Source: JAPHTQ01 sp050302275
Lineage (GTDB): Bacteria > Pseudomonadota > Gammaproteobacteria > Thiohalomonadales > Thiohalomonadaceae
NCBI GenBank assembly: GCA_050302275.1
Contig: JBNLAT010000001.1
Span: 1 to 64,000, forward strand
Direction: 5' to 3'
Length of the DNA: 64,000 nucleotides
The translations under genes and the position numbers were made by a program. Below, piece after piece: positions 33,184 through 42,251 of the stretch. Positions within the stretch are counted from its first letter, which is position 1. Each line of letters begins with the position of its first letter. The notes below the pieces were generated by a model. The model had not been told where the DNA came from. It saw only the letters and a program-made list of their open reading frames with translations, and ran no database searches.

Positions 33184-34377
33184 ATGAATCCAGACCTCGA
33201 CAGATTACAGCCCTATCCCTTCGAGAAGCTCAATGCGCTCAAGGCAGGGATCACACCGCCGAATAAGCCGCATATCGCGCTCTCTATCGGCGAACCCAAA
33301 CACCAGCCGCCAGGCTTTGTGGTGGAGGAGCTGATCACCCATCTGCACGGTCTGGCCAACTATCCGCTGACCAAGGGTCGCATCGAACTGCGGCAGGCCA
33401 TCGCCGACTGGCTCAGCCGTCGCTTTACCCTGCCCAGTGGCGCAGTCGATCCCGAACGCCATGTCCTGCCCGTGGCAGGCACCCGCGAAGCACTGTTCGC
33501 CTTTGCCCAGGCGGTGGTCGATCGCAGCAACAATCCGCTGGTGCTTTCACCCAATCCCTTCTACCAGATCTACGAAGGGGCAGCGCTGCTGGCCGGGGCC
33601 GAACCGTATTTCCTTAACACCACCGCCGAAACCCATTTCCTGCCCGATCTGGATGGTGTTCCCGCCGAGGTATGGCAGCGCTGTCAGTTGATCTATCTCT
33701 GCACACCGGGCAATCCCACCGGCGCCGTGGCCGATGTTGCCTATCTGCAAAAGCTGATTGCCCTGGCCGACGAACACGATTTCATTATCGCTTCCGACGA
33801 GTGTTACTCTGAGCTCTACTTCGATGAAGCGAAGCCACCTGCGGGTCTGTTGCAGGCCGCGGCAAAGATGGGCCGTAACGACTTCAAACGCTGCGTAGTT
33901 TTCCACAGCCTCTCCAAACGTTCCAACCTGCCGGGACTGCGTTCCGGTTTTGTTGCCGGTGATGCCGAAGTGCTGGCGCGTTTTCTCAAATACCGCACCT
34001 ACCACGGCTGCGCCCTGCCACCGCACACCCAGGCGGCGAGCATTGCAGCATGGAACGACGAGGCACATGTCAGCGCCAACCGTGAACTCTATCGGCAGAA
34101 GTTCGAGGCGGTGCTGGAGATCCTGCAGCCGGTGATGAAAGTGGAACGCCCCGGTGCCGGTTTCTATCTCTGGGCCGAGACACCCATCGATGAATGCGAA
34201 TTCAGTCGCCGACTCTTTGCCGAACAGCATGTCACCGTGCTGCCCGGCAGCTATCTTTCACGCGAGGCGCACGGCATCAATCCCGGTAGTGGACGGATAC
34301 GCATGGCGTTGGTCGCCGAACTGGAAGAGTGCATCGAGGCAGCTGAACGAATAAGTGAGTTTGTAAAACAGCTTTAA
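33184..34377 (+). CDS. dapC: N-succinyldiaminopimelate aminotransferase
   Basis: 397 residues, class I PLP aminotransferase. It makes N-succinyl-LL-2,6-diaminopimelate precursor in the succinylase route to DAP and lysine. Motifs: PNPFYQIYEGAALLAG, CTPGNPTGAV, the Asp of ASDECYSELYFDE and the PLP lysine in SLSKRSNLPGLRSGF. Placement before dapD, yffB and dapE fixes the assignment over other aminotransferases. The gene starts behind a TATAAT box. A palindromic element separates it from dapD. Confidence 0.94.
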   Translation: MNPDLDRLQPYPFEKLNALKAGITPPNKPHIALSIGEPKHQPPGFVVEELITHLHGLANYPLTKGRIELRQAIADWLSRRFTLPSGAVDPERHVLPVAGTREALFAFAQAVVDRSNNPLVLSPNPFYQIYEGAALLAGAEPYFLNTTAETHFLPDLDGVPAEVWQRCQLIYLCTPGNPTGAVADVAYLQKLIALADEHDFIIASDECYSELYFDEAKPPAGLLQAAAKMGRNDFKRCVVFHSLSKRSNLPGLRSGFVAGDAEVLARFLKYRTYHGCALPPHTQAASIAAWNDEAHVSANRELYRQKFEAVLEILQPVMKVERPGAGFYLWAETPIDECEFSRRLFAEQHVTVLPGSYLSREAHGINPGSGRIRMALVAELEECIEAAERISEFVKQL

Positions 34378-34463
34378 CCGCAAAGACGTAAAGGACGCAG
34401 AGAAACCCTGACTCACAGGTAAGCATCGATTAACCTTTGCGTACTCTGCGCCTCTGCGGTGAA
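34376..34463. repeat. Palindromic intergenic element between dapC and dapD
   Basis: About 88 bp. Left arm ACCGCAAAGACG...GGACGCAGAG and right arm CTTTGCGTACTCTGCG...TCTGCGGT pair imperfectly. It resembles the CCGCAAAGACGCAAAGG palindromes scattered through many proteobacterial genomes. It overlaps the dapC stop by two bases and ends 26 bp before the dapD start; as RNA it would form one long hairpin in the transcript. Confidence 0.7.
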
Positions 34464-34488
34464 TTGGTTTTTTATTTGGAGAAAAAAG

Positions 34489-35313
34489 ATGAGCGATATT
34501 AAGAGTGTTATTGAAGAAGCGTTCGAGCGCCGCGCCGAGATCACCCCGCGCAGCGTAGACACCCACGTCAAGGAAGCAGTGAATGAAGTTATCCGCATGC
34601 TCGATAGCGGCGAAGCCCGCGTGGCTGAGCGCCGCGGCGTCGGCGACTGGGTGGTTAACGAGTGGCTGAAGAAAGCAGTACTGCTCTCGTTCCGCATCAA
34701 TGACAACGAATTCATGAAGGGCGGTTTCACCAACTACTACGACAAGGTGCCGTCAAAGTACGCCGACATGAACTCCCGTGAATTCCGCGAAGGTGGTGTA
34801 CGTGTTGTACCGCCAGCCACCGCACGTAAGGGTTCCTACATCGCCTCCGGTGCGGTGCTGATGCCCTCCTATGTCAACATCGGTGCCTATGTCGATTCCG
34901 GCACCATGGTCGACACCTGGGCCACTGTTGGTTCCTGCGCACAGATCGGCAAAAACGTGCATCTCTCTGGCGGCGTCGGCATCGGCGGTGTACTGGAGCC
35001 GCTGCAGGCCGCTCCGACCATCATCGAAGACAACTGCTTTATCGGTGCCCGCTCCGAAGTGGTGGAAGGCGTGATCGTTGAAGAAGGCTCGGTGATCTCC
35101 ATGGGTGTCTACATTGGCCAGTCGACCAAAATCTACGACCGTGAAACCGGTGAAGTTCACTACGGTCGCGTGCCTGCAGGTTCCGTGGTTGTCTCCGGTA
35201 ACCTGCCGAGCAAGGATGGTACATACAGCCTCTACTGCGCAGTGATCGTAAAGAAAGTAGATGAGAAGACTCGTGGGAAGGTTGGTATCAACGAGCTGCT
35301 GCGCGATATCTGA
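34489..35313 (+). CDS. dapD: 2,3,4,5-tetrahydropyridine-2,6-dicarboxylate N-succinyltransferase
   Basis: 274 residues from the ATG at 34489 with TTGGAG upstream. It adds succinyl from succinyl-CoA to tetrahydrodipicolinate in the DAP/lysine pathway. It has an N-terminal helical domain and a left-handed beta-helix of hexapeptide repeats (about 100-220: VNIGAYVDSGTMVDTWATVG, AQIGKNVHLSGGVGIGG, CFIGARSEVVEG). Standard length. It follows dapC after a palindromic element and precedes another. Confidence 0.97.
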   Translation: MSDIKSVIEEAFERRAEITPRSVDTHVKEAVNEVIRMLDSGEARVAERRGVGDWVVNEWLKKAVLLSFRINDNEFMKGGFTNYYDKVPSKYADMNSREFREGGVRVVPPATARKGSYIASGAVLMPSYVNIGAYVDSGTMVDTWATVGSCAQIGKNVHLSGGVGIGGVLEPLQAAPTIIEDNCFIGARSEVVEGVIVEEGSVISMGVYIGQSTKIYDRETGEVHYGRVPAGSVVVSGNLPSKDGTYSLYCAVIVKKVDEKTRGKVGINELLRDI

Positions 35314-35439
35314 TGAATAGTGGCTGCGCGGGCGAGCTGCTGCGTTACTCGGTGCTCGCTTCCTCGCCTACCTACTTGGTATGTCTCGGTCGCTGTGCGC
35401 CGTGCGCCGTGCATCTCATCCCGCTCGCGCACTATTCAG
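35314..35439. repeat. Palindromic intergenic element between dapD and yffB
   Basis: About 126 bp. The ends GAATAGTG and CACTATTC are perfect inverted repeats, continued by GC-rich imperfect arms. The centre is TACC-TACTT-GGTA. It fills the whole dapD-yffB gap and ends just upstream of the next ribosome site. Confidence 0.7.
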
Positions 35440-35449
35440 AGGTTTCTAA

Positions 35450-35797
35450 ATGACTACTCTGGTAGGTATTAAGAACTGCGACTCGGTAAAAAAGGCGCGC
35501 AAGTGGCTGGATAGCCACGGCGTCGCCTACACCTTTCACGACCTGCGCGAGCAGTGCGTGAAAGAAGCCGAACTGGCGAAGTGGCTCGATGCGGTCGGTT
35601 GGGAAACACTACTCAACCGCCGCTCGACCAGTTGGAAGCAGTTATCCGATGCGGTTCGCAGCGATGTAGATCGGAACAAAGCATTGGCACTAATGCTGGC
35701 CAATCCGACTCTGATCAAACGTCCGGTGCTGATCACCGGAAAAACGATCCGCGCCGGTTTCAACGAGTCCGATTACCAATCCATTTTCCACAAGTGA
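35450..35797 (+). CDS. yffB: ArsC/Spx-like thioredoxin-fold protein YffB
   Basis: 115 residues. ArsC-family fold with a single N-terminal Cys in GIKNCDSVKKARKWLD and the conserved NRRSTSWKQL and RPVLI segments. The Arg residues needed for arsenate binding are only partly in place, so a glutathione-linked reductase role is more likely than arsenate reduction; family function is unsettled. It lies immediately upstream of dapE, the conserved YffB position. Confidence 0.9.
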   Translation: MTTLVGIKNCDSVKKARKWLDSHGVAYTFHDLREQCVKEAELAKWLDAVGWETLLNRRSTSWKQLSDAVRSDVDRNKALALMLANPTLIKRPVLITGKTIRAGFNESDYQSIFHK

Positions 35798-35850
35798 TTC
35801 CATATCCCTTTGCCGCTAGAATGGATGTCTAGCGCAATAATAGGCCCAGC

Positions 35851-36981
35851 ATGTCAGACACTTTAGAACTCGCCATCGATCTCATTCGCCGCCGTTCGGT
35901 TACCCCCGACGATGCGGGATGTCAGGCGCTACTTGCAGAACGCCTGGGGGCACTCGGCTTCCGCGCCGAGCCGATGCGTTTCGGCGAAGTCGATAATCTG
36001 TGGCTGCGCCGTGGCGACAAGGGACCGCTGTTCTGTTTTGCCGGGCATACCGATGTAGTTCCCACAGGTCCCGAAGAAAAATGGCGCCACCCGCCCTTTG
36101 ATGCGATTGTCGAAGACGGCATGCTTTACGGTCGTGGCGCTGCGGACATGAAAGGCTCCATCGCCTGCTTTGTCACCGCCTGCGAACGTTTCCTCGCTAC
36201 GCATCCTGAACACCACGGTTCCATCGCCCTGCTCATCACCAGCGATGAAGAAGGGCCCGCGGTCGACGGCACGGTAAAGGTGATCGAAACGCTTGAGGCC
36301 CGTGGTGAAAAGATCGACTGGTGTCTGGTCGGTGAACCGACCTGCAGCAATCGCCTCGGTGACGTGGTGAAGAACGGGCGTCGTGGATCACTCAGTGGTC
36401 GGTTATTGGTTAAAGGTGTACAGGGTCATGTGGCCTACCCCCATCTGGCGGATAACCCGGTGCACCGTGCTGCTCCTGCACTCGCAGAGCTAGCATCGAT
36501 TGTGTGGGACCAGGGTAACGACCACTTCCCACCGACCAGCTTCCAGATCTCCAACATTCACGCGGGCACCGGCGCCAATAATGTCATTCCTGGTGAACTG
36601 CTGGTGGAATTCAATTTCCGTTTTTCCACCGAACAGACGGAAACGGGTCTGCGGGAAAAAGTCGAAGCACTACTGGAACAACACGGTCTCGAGTACAACA
36701 TCGACTGGTCACTCTCGGGTAATCCTTTTTTGACTGAAGGCGGTGAACTACTTACTGCGGCACGTAGTGCGATTGAATCGGTATGCGGTATTGTGCCCGA
36801 GATCAACACGGCTGGCGGAACCTCCGATGGTCGCTTCATCGCACCTACTGGTGCCCAGGTGCTGGAGCTGGGACCGCTCAACGCCACCATTCACAAAGTG
36901 GATGAGGCGGTCTACACCGACGACCTCGATACTCTGTCGCGTATCTACGAAAACATCCTCGAAAGCCTGTTACTGAAATAA
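35851..36981 (+). CDS. dapE: Succinyl-diaminopimelate desuccinylase
   Basis: 376 residues, M20 zinc metallopeptidase. It hydrolyses N-succinyl-LL-DAP to LL-DAP and succinate. Metal ligands are in FAGHTDVVPTG (His), YGRGAADMKG (Asp), TSDEEGPAVDG (Glu-Glu) and the C-terminal NATIHKVDE (His). It has a dimerisation domain at about 180-290. It completes the dapC-dapD-yffB-dapE cluster on the plus strand. Confidence 0.97.
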   Translation: MSDTLELAIDLIRRRSVTPDDAGCQALLAERLGALGFRAEPMRFGEVDNLWLRRGDKGPLFCFAGHTDVVPTGPEEKWRHPPFDAIVEDGMLYGRGAADMKGSIACFVTACERFLATHPEHHGSIALLITSDEEGPAVDGTVKVIETLEARGEKIDWCLVGEPTCSNRLGDVVKNGRRGSLSGRLLVKGVQGHVAYPHLADNPVHRAAPALAELASIVWDQGNDHFPPTSFQISNIHAGTGANNVIPGELLVEFNFRFSTEQTETGLREKVEALLEQHGLEYNIDWSLSGNPFLTEGGELLTAARSAIESVCGIVPEINTAGGTSDGRFIAPTGAQVLELGPLNATIHKVDEAVYTDDLDTLSRIYENILESLLLK

Positions 36982-37046
36982 GCAACGGCACGCAGTTTGT
37001 GCGGCGTGTCATTGTCCTGCGACCGATACGCCCATAGTATCGGCGT

Positions 37047-37649
37047 ATGAAACGTACGCTTCTCCTTTCACTTCTGTTTCTACTCGTTGCCTGCAGCGAT
37101 GATATACGCCTGCAACCGCTGGCAACGGATGCGGTAATCCTCGCCTTTGGTGACAGCCTCACCTATGGCACTGGCGTCGGGCCGGATGACAGCTACCCCG
37201 CCGTGCTACAGCGACTCAGCGGACACACCGTGATCAACGCAGGTGTTCCAGGAGAACTAAGCCCGCAGGGCCTTTCCCGCCTACCTGACGCACTGGATGA
37301 ATACCAGCCGTCGTTGCTTATCCTCTGCCACGGCGGCAACGATATGTTGCGCAAGCAGTCGATGGAAAGGATGCAGGAAAATCTGCAACAGATGATTCGG
37401 CTGGCAAAAGGTCGTGGCATACAGGTGGTGCTACTCGGCGTACCGCAACCAGCCATCTTCGGTTTGGAGAGCGCGAAATATTACAAAATGGTCGCGGAAA
37501 AGACCGGAGTGCCGCTACAGGATTCGGTGATCCCGGAAGTGTTATCCGATAGCCGCTATAAATCGGATCAGGTTCATCCCAACGCAGCAGGTTATGAAAT
37601 GATGGCGGAAGCGGTGTATCGACTGCTGGTTCGCAGCGGTGCTCTCTGA
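37047..37649 (+). CDS. SGNH/GDSL esterase, predicted lipoprotein (TesA-like)
   Basis: 200 residues. The signal peptide ends in lipobox LVAC at about residues 13-16, so the enzyme is probably lipid-anchored. The SGNH blocks are FGDSLTYGTG (Ser), NAGVPGE (Gly), HGGNDMLR (Asn) and DQVHPNAAGYEMMA (Asp-His). Related to arylesterase/thioesterase I TesA; substrate unknown. It follows dapE by 65 bp and converges on tsaB with only 1 bp between the two stop codons. Confidence 0.9.
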   Translation: MKRTLLLSLLFLLVACSDDIRLQPLATDAVILAFGDSLTYGTGVGPDDSYPAVLQRLSGHTVINAGVPGELSPQGLSRLPDALDEYQPSLLILCHGGNDMLRKQSMERMQENLQQMIRLAKGRGIQVVLLGVPQPAIFGLESAKYYKMVAEKTGVPLQDSVIPEVLSDSRYKSDQVHPNAAGYEMMAEAVYRLLVRSGAL

Positions 37650-37650
37650 C

Positions 37651-38310
37651 TTACCCCACTACCTTGTCGCGCAGATAGATCGGTATTGCCTGCTCGGCAC
37701 TTACGGCACTGTCGATATCCGCCGCGGCCAACACCGCGATCCCTGCGGCATGGGGCAGTTCATCGCCGTGGTATTCAGCAACATTCTGGTGACGAGAAGA
37801 CAACGCCTCGGTGTAAGCCTGCCAACCACTGCCAATCCCGCACCAACCCGGGCCTTCGAGCGCTGGTGACTTTTCCGCAGGACAGACCTGCTCATCCTGC
37901 ACCGCTCGCATCAAGCCGTTCTGTTCGCTAAACGCGCACCAGTAAACCTCATTCATGCGTGCGTCGATGGCGGCTGCCACTTTCGACCAGCCGAACTGAG
38001 TAAGGCCACGTTGCGCCAGCGCCGCCAGCGTGGAGACAGGCACCACCGGTAGCTCCGCGGCAAAGGCCATACCCTGAATCACACCCGTAGCAATTCGCAC
38101 ACCTGTAAAAGCACCGGGACCACGTCCAAAGGCGAGCGCATCCATCTCTGTCAGTTTCACCCCCGCCCCTGCCAACAGTTCGTCGGCCATACCCAACACC
38201 AGTTCGGTGTGTTGGCGCGGTGCAAGACGATAGGTCTCACGCACCTCTCCATCCAGGTAGAGCGCAACGGAGCAGGCTTCGGTGGCGGTTTCTATAGCTA
38301 GTAGTTTCAT
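37651..38310 (-). CDS. tsaB: tRNA threonylcarbamoyladenosine synthesis protein TsaB
   Basis: 219 residues, ASKHA fold without its own catalysis; scaffold that brings TsaD and TsaE together to make t6A37 in ANN-decoding tRNAs. Motifs LLAIETATEACSVAL, RQHTELVLGMADELLAGAG and FGRGPGAFTGVRIATGV are typical. In many relatives it is beside the yoaA helicase gene; here an outer-membrane protein gene and a terminator lie between them. Confidence 0.95.
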   Translation of the reverse strand: MKLLAIETATEACSVALYLDGEVRETYRLAPRQHTELVLGMADELLAGAGVKLTEMDALAFGRGPGAFTGVRIATGVIQGMAFAAELPVVPVSTLAALAQRGLTQFGWSKVAAAIDARMNEVYWCAFSEQNGLMRAVQDEQVCPAEKSPALEGPGWCGIGSGWQAYTEALSSRHQNVAEYHGDELPHAAGIAVLAAADIDSAVSAEQAIPIYLRDKVVG

Positions 38311-38325
38311 GGATTCAATAACAGA

Positions 38326-38357
38326 AAGGCCCGTACACTGCGAAGTGTACGGGCCTT
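38326..38357 (-). terminator. Terminator downstream of the outer-membrane protein gene
   Basis: Near-perfect 14-bp stem AAGGCCCGTACACT / AGTGTACGGGCCTT with a 4-base loop, followed on the minus strand by a TTTCTGTT tail. It separates the outer-membrane protein gene from tsaB. Confidence 0.85.
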
Positions 38358-38379
38358 CAGATATAAATGAAACGTCGAA

Positions 38380-39006
38380 TCAGAAACCGATGGAGATACC
38401 AGCGGAGACAACCGGATAAAGATCGTACTGATTCAGATCGTTCTGGATGTTCTGCTCTTCCCTGGCGATATCATCAGCAGGCACCATACCACTGGATTCG
38501 CTGAGTGACGCTTTTGGTGTACCCATCTGCACTACACCCAGCTCAAAGGTAAAACCAAAACCGGCATTGGAGACATTGCCATAGCCGATACCAAAATAAG
38601 GACCACTACCCAGCTTAACAGTGGTATCGACAGTGGTCGTGTAAGAGGTTGGATTTGTACCGAATGTGTAGCTACCTGTCGCTGATGCATTCAGTTTATT
38701 GTCACTGTTAACGTAACCTACAGTCAGATGCAGGCTACCGTTAGTGAAAGGAGACCAGTCGAGGAAAATCGCGCTGGAACTCATATCGAGATCGGCACTG
38801 TAATCGATACCATCGATAGTCTGGTCGGCACCGAATTTGTACTTATTCAGCGCCAAACGAGTGGTGAAGCGATCAGAAAGGGTCAGTCCCAGTTCGGCAC
38901 CCAGGCCCAACGTACCGGCTTTGACACCGACGCCAATAGCATGTGCCGATGTCCCCGTCCCCAACATCATCAGGCCCATCGCAAGGGCCGCAAACATTCT
39001 TTTCAT
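38380..39006 (-). CDS. Small outer-membrane beta-barrel protein
   Basis: 208 residues from the ATG at 39006 behind GGAGGAGAAC. A Sec signal peptide ends at about residue 22 (AHA). The mature protein is alternating Gly/aromatic strands (VGVKAGTLGLGAELGLTL, IFLDWSPF, SLHLTVGYVN, PYFGIGYGNVSNAGFGFTFELGVV) and ends in a terminal Phe (VSAGISIGF), the usual barrel signal. It resembles OmpW/outer-membrane-porin-like small barrels without a clear family match. Function unknown. Confidence 0.8.
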   Translation of the reverse strand: MKRMFAALAMGLMMLGTGTSAHAIGVGVKAGTLGLGAELGLTLSDRFTTRLALNKYKFGADQTIDGIDYSADLDMSSSAIFLDWSPFTNGSLHLTVGYVNSDNKLNASATGSYTFGTNPTSYTTTVDTTVKLGSGPYFGIGYGNVSNAGFGFTFELGVVQMGTPKASLSESSGMVPADDIAREEQNIQNDLNQYDLYPVVSAGISIGF

Positions 39007-39051
39007 AGTGTTCTCCTCCAATAAATCAGTAGCTTGATAGCTAATGTGACA

Positions 39052-40983
39052 TTATAGGCAACCGGCTTTAGATGTCACCTTTATATAAAAACGTTCAATT
39101 ACCTCAAAACGTCTCGTTTTTGTCATCGGTGGCAAGCTATCTATGAATACCCTGCCGTAGGATTTAGTGCCGAGACGCGGGTCGCAGAGCATCAACACGC
39201 CGCGATCGTTCACATCACGAATCAATCGCCCTACCCCCTGCTTAAGGCTGATCACCGCCTGCGGTAGCTGATATTGCATGAACGGATTGCCGCCCGCCTC
39301 GCGCATGGCGTCGATACGCGCCTGCAAAATTGGATCGCCGGGTGAAGCAAACGGCAGCTTGTCGATAATCACACAGGAGAGCGCTTCACCGCGCACATCG
39401 ACCCCTTCCCAGAAACTGCCCGTCCCCAGCAGCACCGCATTGCCCAACTCGCGAAACTGATCCAGCAGGCGGCTGCGCGGGGCGCTACCCTGGACCAAGA
39501 TGGGGTACTCGATACGCCCCTCCAGCAGTTCCGCCGCCCGTTGCAGGGCGCGGTGGCTGGTAAAGAGCAGGAAGGTGCGGCCACCGCAGGCCTCGATTAC
39601 CCCTATCGACTGCTCCACCACCGCATCGGTATAGCCGGGGCTATTCGGGTCAGGCATCCCCTCGGGGACATACAGCACCGCCTGATTGGGGTAGTCGAAG
39701 GGACTGTCCCAGCGCAGGCTCAGCGCCTCCTCCAGCCCGAGTTGGCGAGTAAAGTGGCTGAAGTTATCCCCGACCGCCAGGGTTGCCGAGGTGAATACCC
39801 AGCTACAGGGATGGGACTCCAGTTGCTTGCTGAAAAGCTGCGCTACATCCAATGGGGTCAGATTGAGGCTGAAGGAACGGGTGAAGGTTTCATACCAGTG
39901 GATGAAACCGGGTGGCGTCTCTCCACTCAGCTCGGTAAAAGCGGCCATTAACGTCTCGCAACGCTCCAGACACGATTCCAGCCCTTTGCCCCGGGAGGCC
40001 AACGGTTGCAGGCAGCGATGGAAGTTTTCGAGACTTTCCTTGACTGCAGCCACCGCATCTTTCATCTCAGTGCGTTCGCAGTAATCGCTCCAGGCTCCTC
40101 GCCCCTGCTCCCTGGCAAAAACCAGGCGCATGTCACGCACGGCCTTATCCAGCTTGTCGGCGAATGAACGGAGCTGGCGACTCTCTCCCGCCTCCTTGAG
40201 GTCCTCGGCCACGGTGTCGTGACTCAGTTCCAGCAGTTGGTTGGCGGTAATGGTGGTGCCGAAAAAGTTGGAGGCGGTATCGGGAAGCTGATGCGCCTCG
40301 TCGATGATGAAGGCGTTGGCGCCGGGGAGCAGTTCGCCGAACCCACCATCCTTGAGCGCCAGATCGGCGAACAACAGGTGGTGGTTCACCACCACCACAT
40401 CCGCCTCCTGTGCACGACGACGGGCACGGGCCAGATGGCAGTTATCCAGGTGTTCGCAATCGCTACCGAGACAGTTGTCGGCAGTGGAAGTCACCTGCGG
40501 CCAGAGCGGAGAATCTTCAGGCAGTTCGTCCAGTTCGGCCAGATCACCGCTCTTGGTGCGCGAAGCCCACTGACGGATTGCCTGCAAATCGGCGACATGG
40601 CTACGACTGAGAAAACGCCCCTCGCTTTGCGCCATTTCCAGGCGGTGCATGCAGAGATAATTGCCGCGCCCCTTGAGCAGGGCGAGGTCCACTGCCACCT
40701 CCAGCGCCTTGCGCACCAGCGGGATGTCTTTATGAAACAATTGGTCCTGAAGGTTGCGGGTACCGGTGGAGATGATCACCTTGCCGCCACTGAGCAGGGC
40801 TGGCACCAGATAGGCAAAGGTCTTGCCGGTGCCCGTACCCGCTTCGGCCACCAGCACCTCGTTCTGCTGCAATGCCCGTTCGACGGCAGCGGCCATCTCC
40901 TGCTGCTGCGCACGTGGGGCAAAACCGGGGAGCAGGCGGGCGAAAGGGCCGTCTGAGGCGAGAATTTCAGCAGCGGAATCCAT
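39052..40983 (-). CDS. yoaA: DinG/YoaA-family iron-sulfur DNA helicase
   Basis: 643 residues, superfamily 2 XPD-like helicase that unwinds DNA 5' to 3' in repair. Walker A AEAGTGTGKTFAYLVPAL at about 47, four Cys of the 4Fe-4S domain (YLCMHR, NCLGSDCEHLDNC, about 118-183), DEAH box IIDEAHQLPD at about 225, and C-terminal helicase motifs FLLFTSHRALQ, LLGTGSFWEGVDV and QGVGRLIR. It matches YoaA better than DinG in length. The next gene downstream on this strand is the outer-membrane protein gene. Confidence 0.93.
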   Translation of the reverse strand: MDSAAEILASDGPFARLLPGFAPRAQQQEMAAAVERALQQNEVLVAEAGTGTGKTFAYLVPALLSGGKVIISTGTRNLQDQLFHKDIPLVRKALEVAVDLALLKGRGNYLCMHRLEMAQSEGRFLSRSHVADLQAIRQWASRTKSGDLAELDELPEDSPLWPQVTSTADNCLGSDCEHLDNCHLARARRRAQEADVVVVNHHLLFADLALKDGGFGELLPGANAFIIDEAHQLPDTASNFFGTTITANQLLELSHDTVAEDLKEAGESRQLRSFADKLDKAVRDMRLVFAREQGRGAWSDYCERTEMKDAVAAVKESLENFHRCLQPLASRGKGLESCLERCETLMAAFTELSGETPPGFIHWYETFTRSFSLNLTPLDVAQLFSKQLESHPCSWVFTSATLAVGDNFSHFTRQLGLEEALSLRWDSPFDYPNQAVLYVPEGMPDPNSPGYTDAVVEQSIGVIEACGGRTFLLFTSHRALQRAAELLEGRIEYPILVQGSAPRSRLLDQFRELGNAVLLGTGSFWEGVDVRGEALSCVIIDKLPFASPGDPILQARIDAMREAGGNPFMQYQLPQAVISLKQGVGRLIRDVNDRGVLMLCDPRLGTKSYGRVFIDSLPPMTKTRRFEVIERFYIKVTSKAGCL

Positions 40984-40992
40984 TTAAGCGAG

Positions 40993-41496
40993 TCAGTCCT
41001 TCCGGTTTTCCCAGACCTCATCCATGACTTCACCTTCACCACGCTGCCAGACCAGACGGGCAATATTGCGAAAGCGCGCCACCGACATGGCGCCACGCTT
41101 GCCGCGGTTACCGCCTGACTCATCCATGGCTTCAACGATGGTGTTACGGTCCGCTTCGTAGATCTCGAACGCCTCGTACTCCTCATCGAGCAGCACCAGC
41201 AGCACGGCGTCCCACTCCTGTTCCAGCTTGAGCTGACCGATTCGGTGGCCGCCCTTGCTATCGTCGAAGATCGCGCGGCCTTTGATCTGATAGCGCAACC
41301 CTTCCCGCTCGCCACTGCGCCCTACGGCGTCATAACCGCCCGGAGCAGGCTGGAGCAACTCCAGGTCAAGCAGGTTGGCCGCATCGAAATTGGCGATCTC
41401 GCCGGTCAGCGGCAACGGTTGGCCCGTGGCGCGCCGATAGTCGGCGGCCAGTTTGCGCGTCTGGCTGATGAGTTTGTCGACGGAATAGAGCGACAC
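40993..41496 (-). CDS. Conserved protein of unknown function
   Basis: 167 residues from a GTG at 41496 (MSLYSVDKLISQTRKLAADYR) with AGGAAA about 10 bases upstream; the frame extends further but without a better start. Soluble alpha/beta protein with a conserved GEIANFDAANLLDLEL motif, YQIKGRAIFDD and a WDAVLLVLLD core strand, reminiscent of DUF6998-type nuclease-fold proteins (QIKG as a possible QxK). It ends 10 bp upstream of yoaA. Function unknown. Confidence 0.75.
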   Translation of the reverse strand: MSLYSVDKLISQTRKLAADYRRATGQPLPLTGEIANFDAANLLDLELLQPAPGGYDAVGRSGEREGLRYQIKGRAIFDDSKGGHRIGQLKLEQEWDAVLLVLLDEEYEAFEIYEADRNTIVEAMDESGGNRGKRGAMSVARFRNIARLVWQRGEGEVMDEVWENRKD

Positions 41497-41569
41497 GATG
41501 AGAGCGTTTCCTGCCTGGTTCAGATACTGGGCCAACTATACCCTGTTAGCCGCTGCTGTGCCTCTACGG

Positions 41570-42091
41570 CTACGCGCTCTGATTGATGAGAGTACCCTGG
41601 GGATTCATCGGGCCTCCGGTTTCCTGGTAGGCCTGCTCGGCCTGCGCTCGTTGCAGGCGCTGGATTTCAATACGTGCTTCCTGCGCCATGCGCGACGCCA
41701 TGGAAGCCACGGCCCGATCCTGGTTGGAGGGTTGGGTCGGTGCCAGGGCAGTATCGCGAATGTGGTAGGCCTTGTCTTCGGTGGCCTCGGGATCACCCGG
41801 CACCCCGGAAGTATCGATACGGACCTCGCCTGCTACGGCATATTGATTGCCGTCGGGGCCCTTTTCATAGGAGAAGCTGGCACCGCCACGAACCAGATCG
41901 CGCCCCACCCTGAGATGTGCCTGCTCGTGGGCACGTACCTCACGGTCACGCTGTTGCAACTGCTGCAACTGGCGCTGCTCCTCGACGCTAAGTTCGCTGT
42001 TGAGGCGCTTGCCACTGGAATCGAGCGCATTGCTGCTCCCGCCGCCCTGCAGCGATGACTGGTATGTTCCGCCTGTGGCCTGTAACTCCAT
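41570..42091 (-). CDS. SprA-related putative metallopeptidase
   Basis: 173 residues. Gln-rich coiled region, then VRAHEQAHLRVGRDLVRGGASFSYEKGPDG: the HEQAH at 55-59 has the HExxH zinc-peptidase form and the whole block matches the SprA-related domain found in proteobacteria. The C-terminal half is helical and Gln/Arg-rich. There is no signal peptide. The role of these proteins is unknown. It starts at 42091 and is divergent from the 42252 gene. Confidence 0.75.
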   Translation of the reverse strand: MELQATGGTYQSSLQGGGSSNALDSSGKRLNSELSVEEQRQLQQLQQRDREVRAHEQAHLRVGRDLVRGGASFSYEKGPDGNQYAVAGEVRIDTSGVPGDPEATEDKAYHIRDTALAPTQPSNQDRAVASMASRMAQEARIEIQRLQRAQAEQAYQETGGPMNPQGTLINQSA

Positions 42092-42214
42092 AGCGCACCT
42101 GCCTTGCCTTTAGGATCAGTTTAGTCTACCGCAGCAAGGGTGGCACATTGCAAACATCTGTAATAAACGTGATTTATCGACGAGCGGCCGAAGCGGCTTT
42201 CGGGAATGGACTAT

Positions 42215-42232
42215 AGTTTTAGTCCGGCCACA
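42215..42232 (+). promoter_or_regulatory. Inverted repeat in the upstream region of the host-attachment-family gene
   Basis: GGACT and AGTCC around ATAGTTTT, placed 20 bp before the ATG at 42252. It could be an operator; no regulator is visible and the match may be chance. Confidence 0.35.
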
Positions 42233-42251
42233 ACAATAGAGGGGGAACAGA

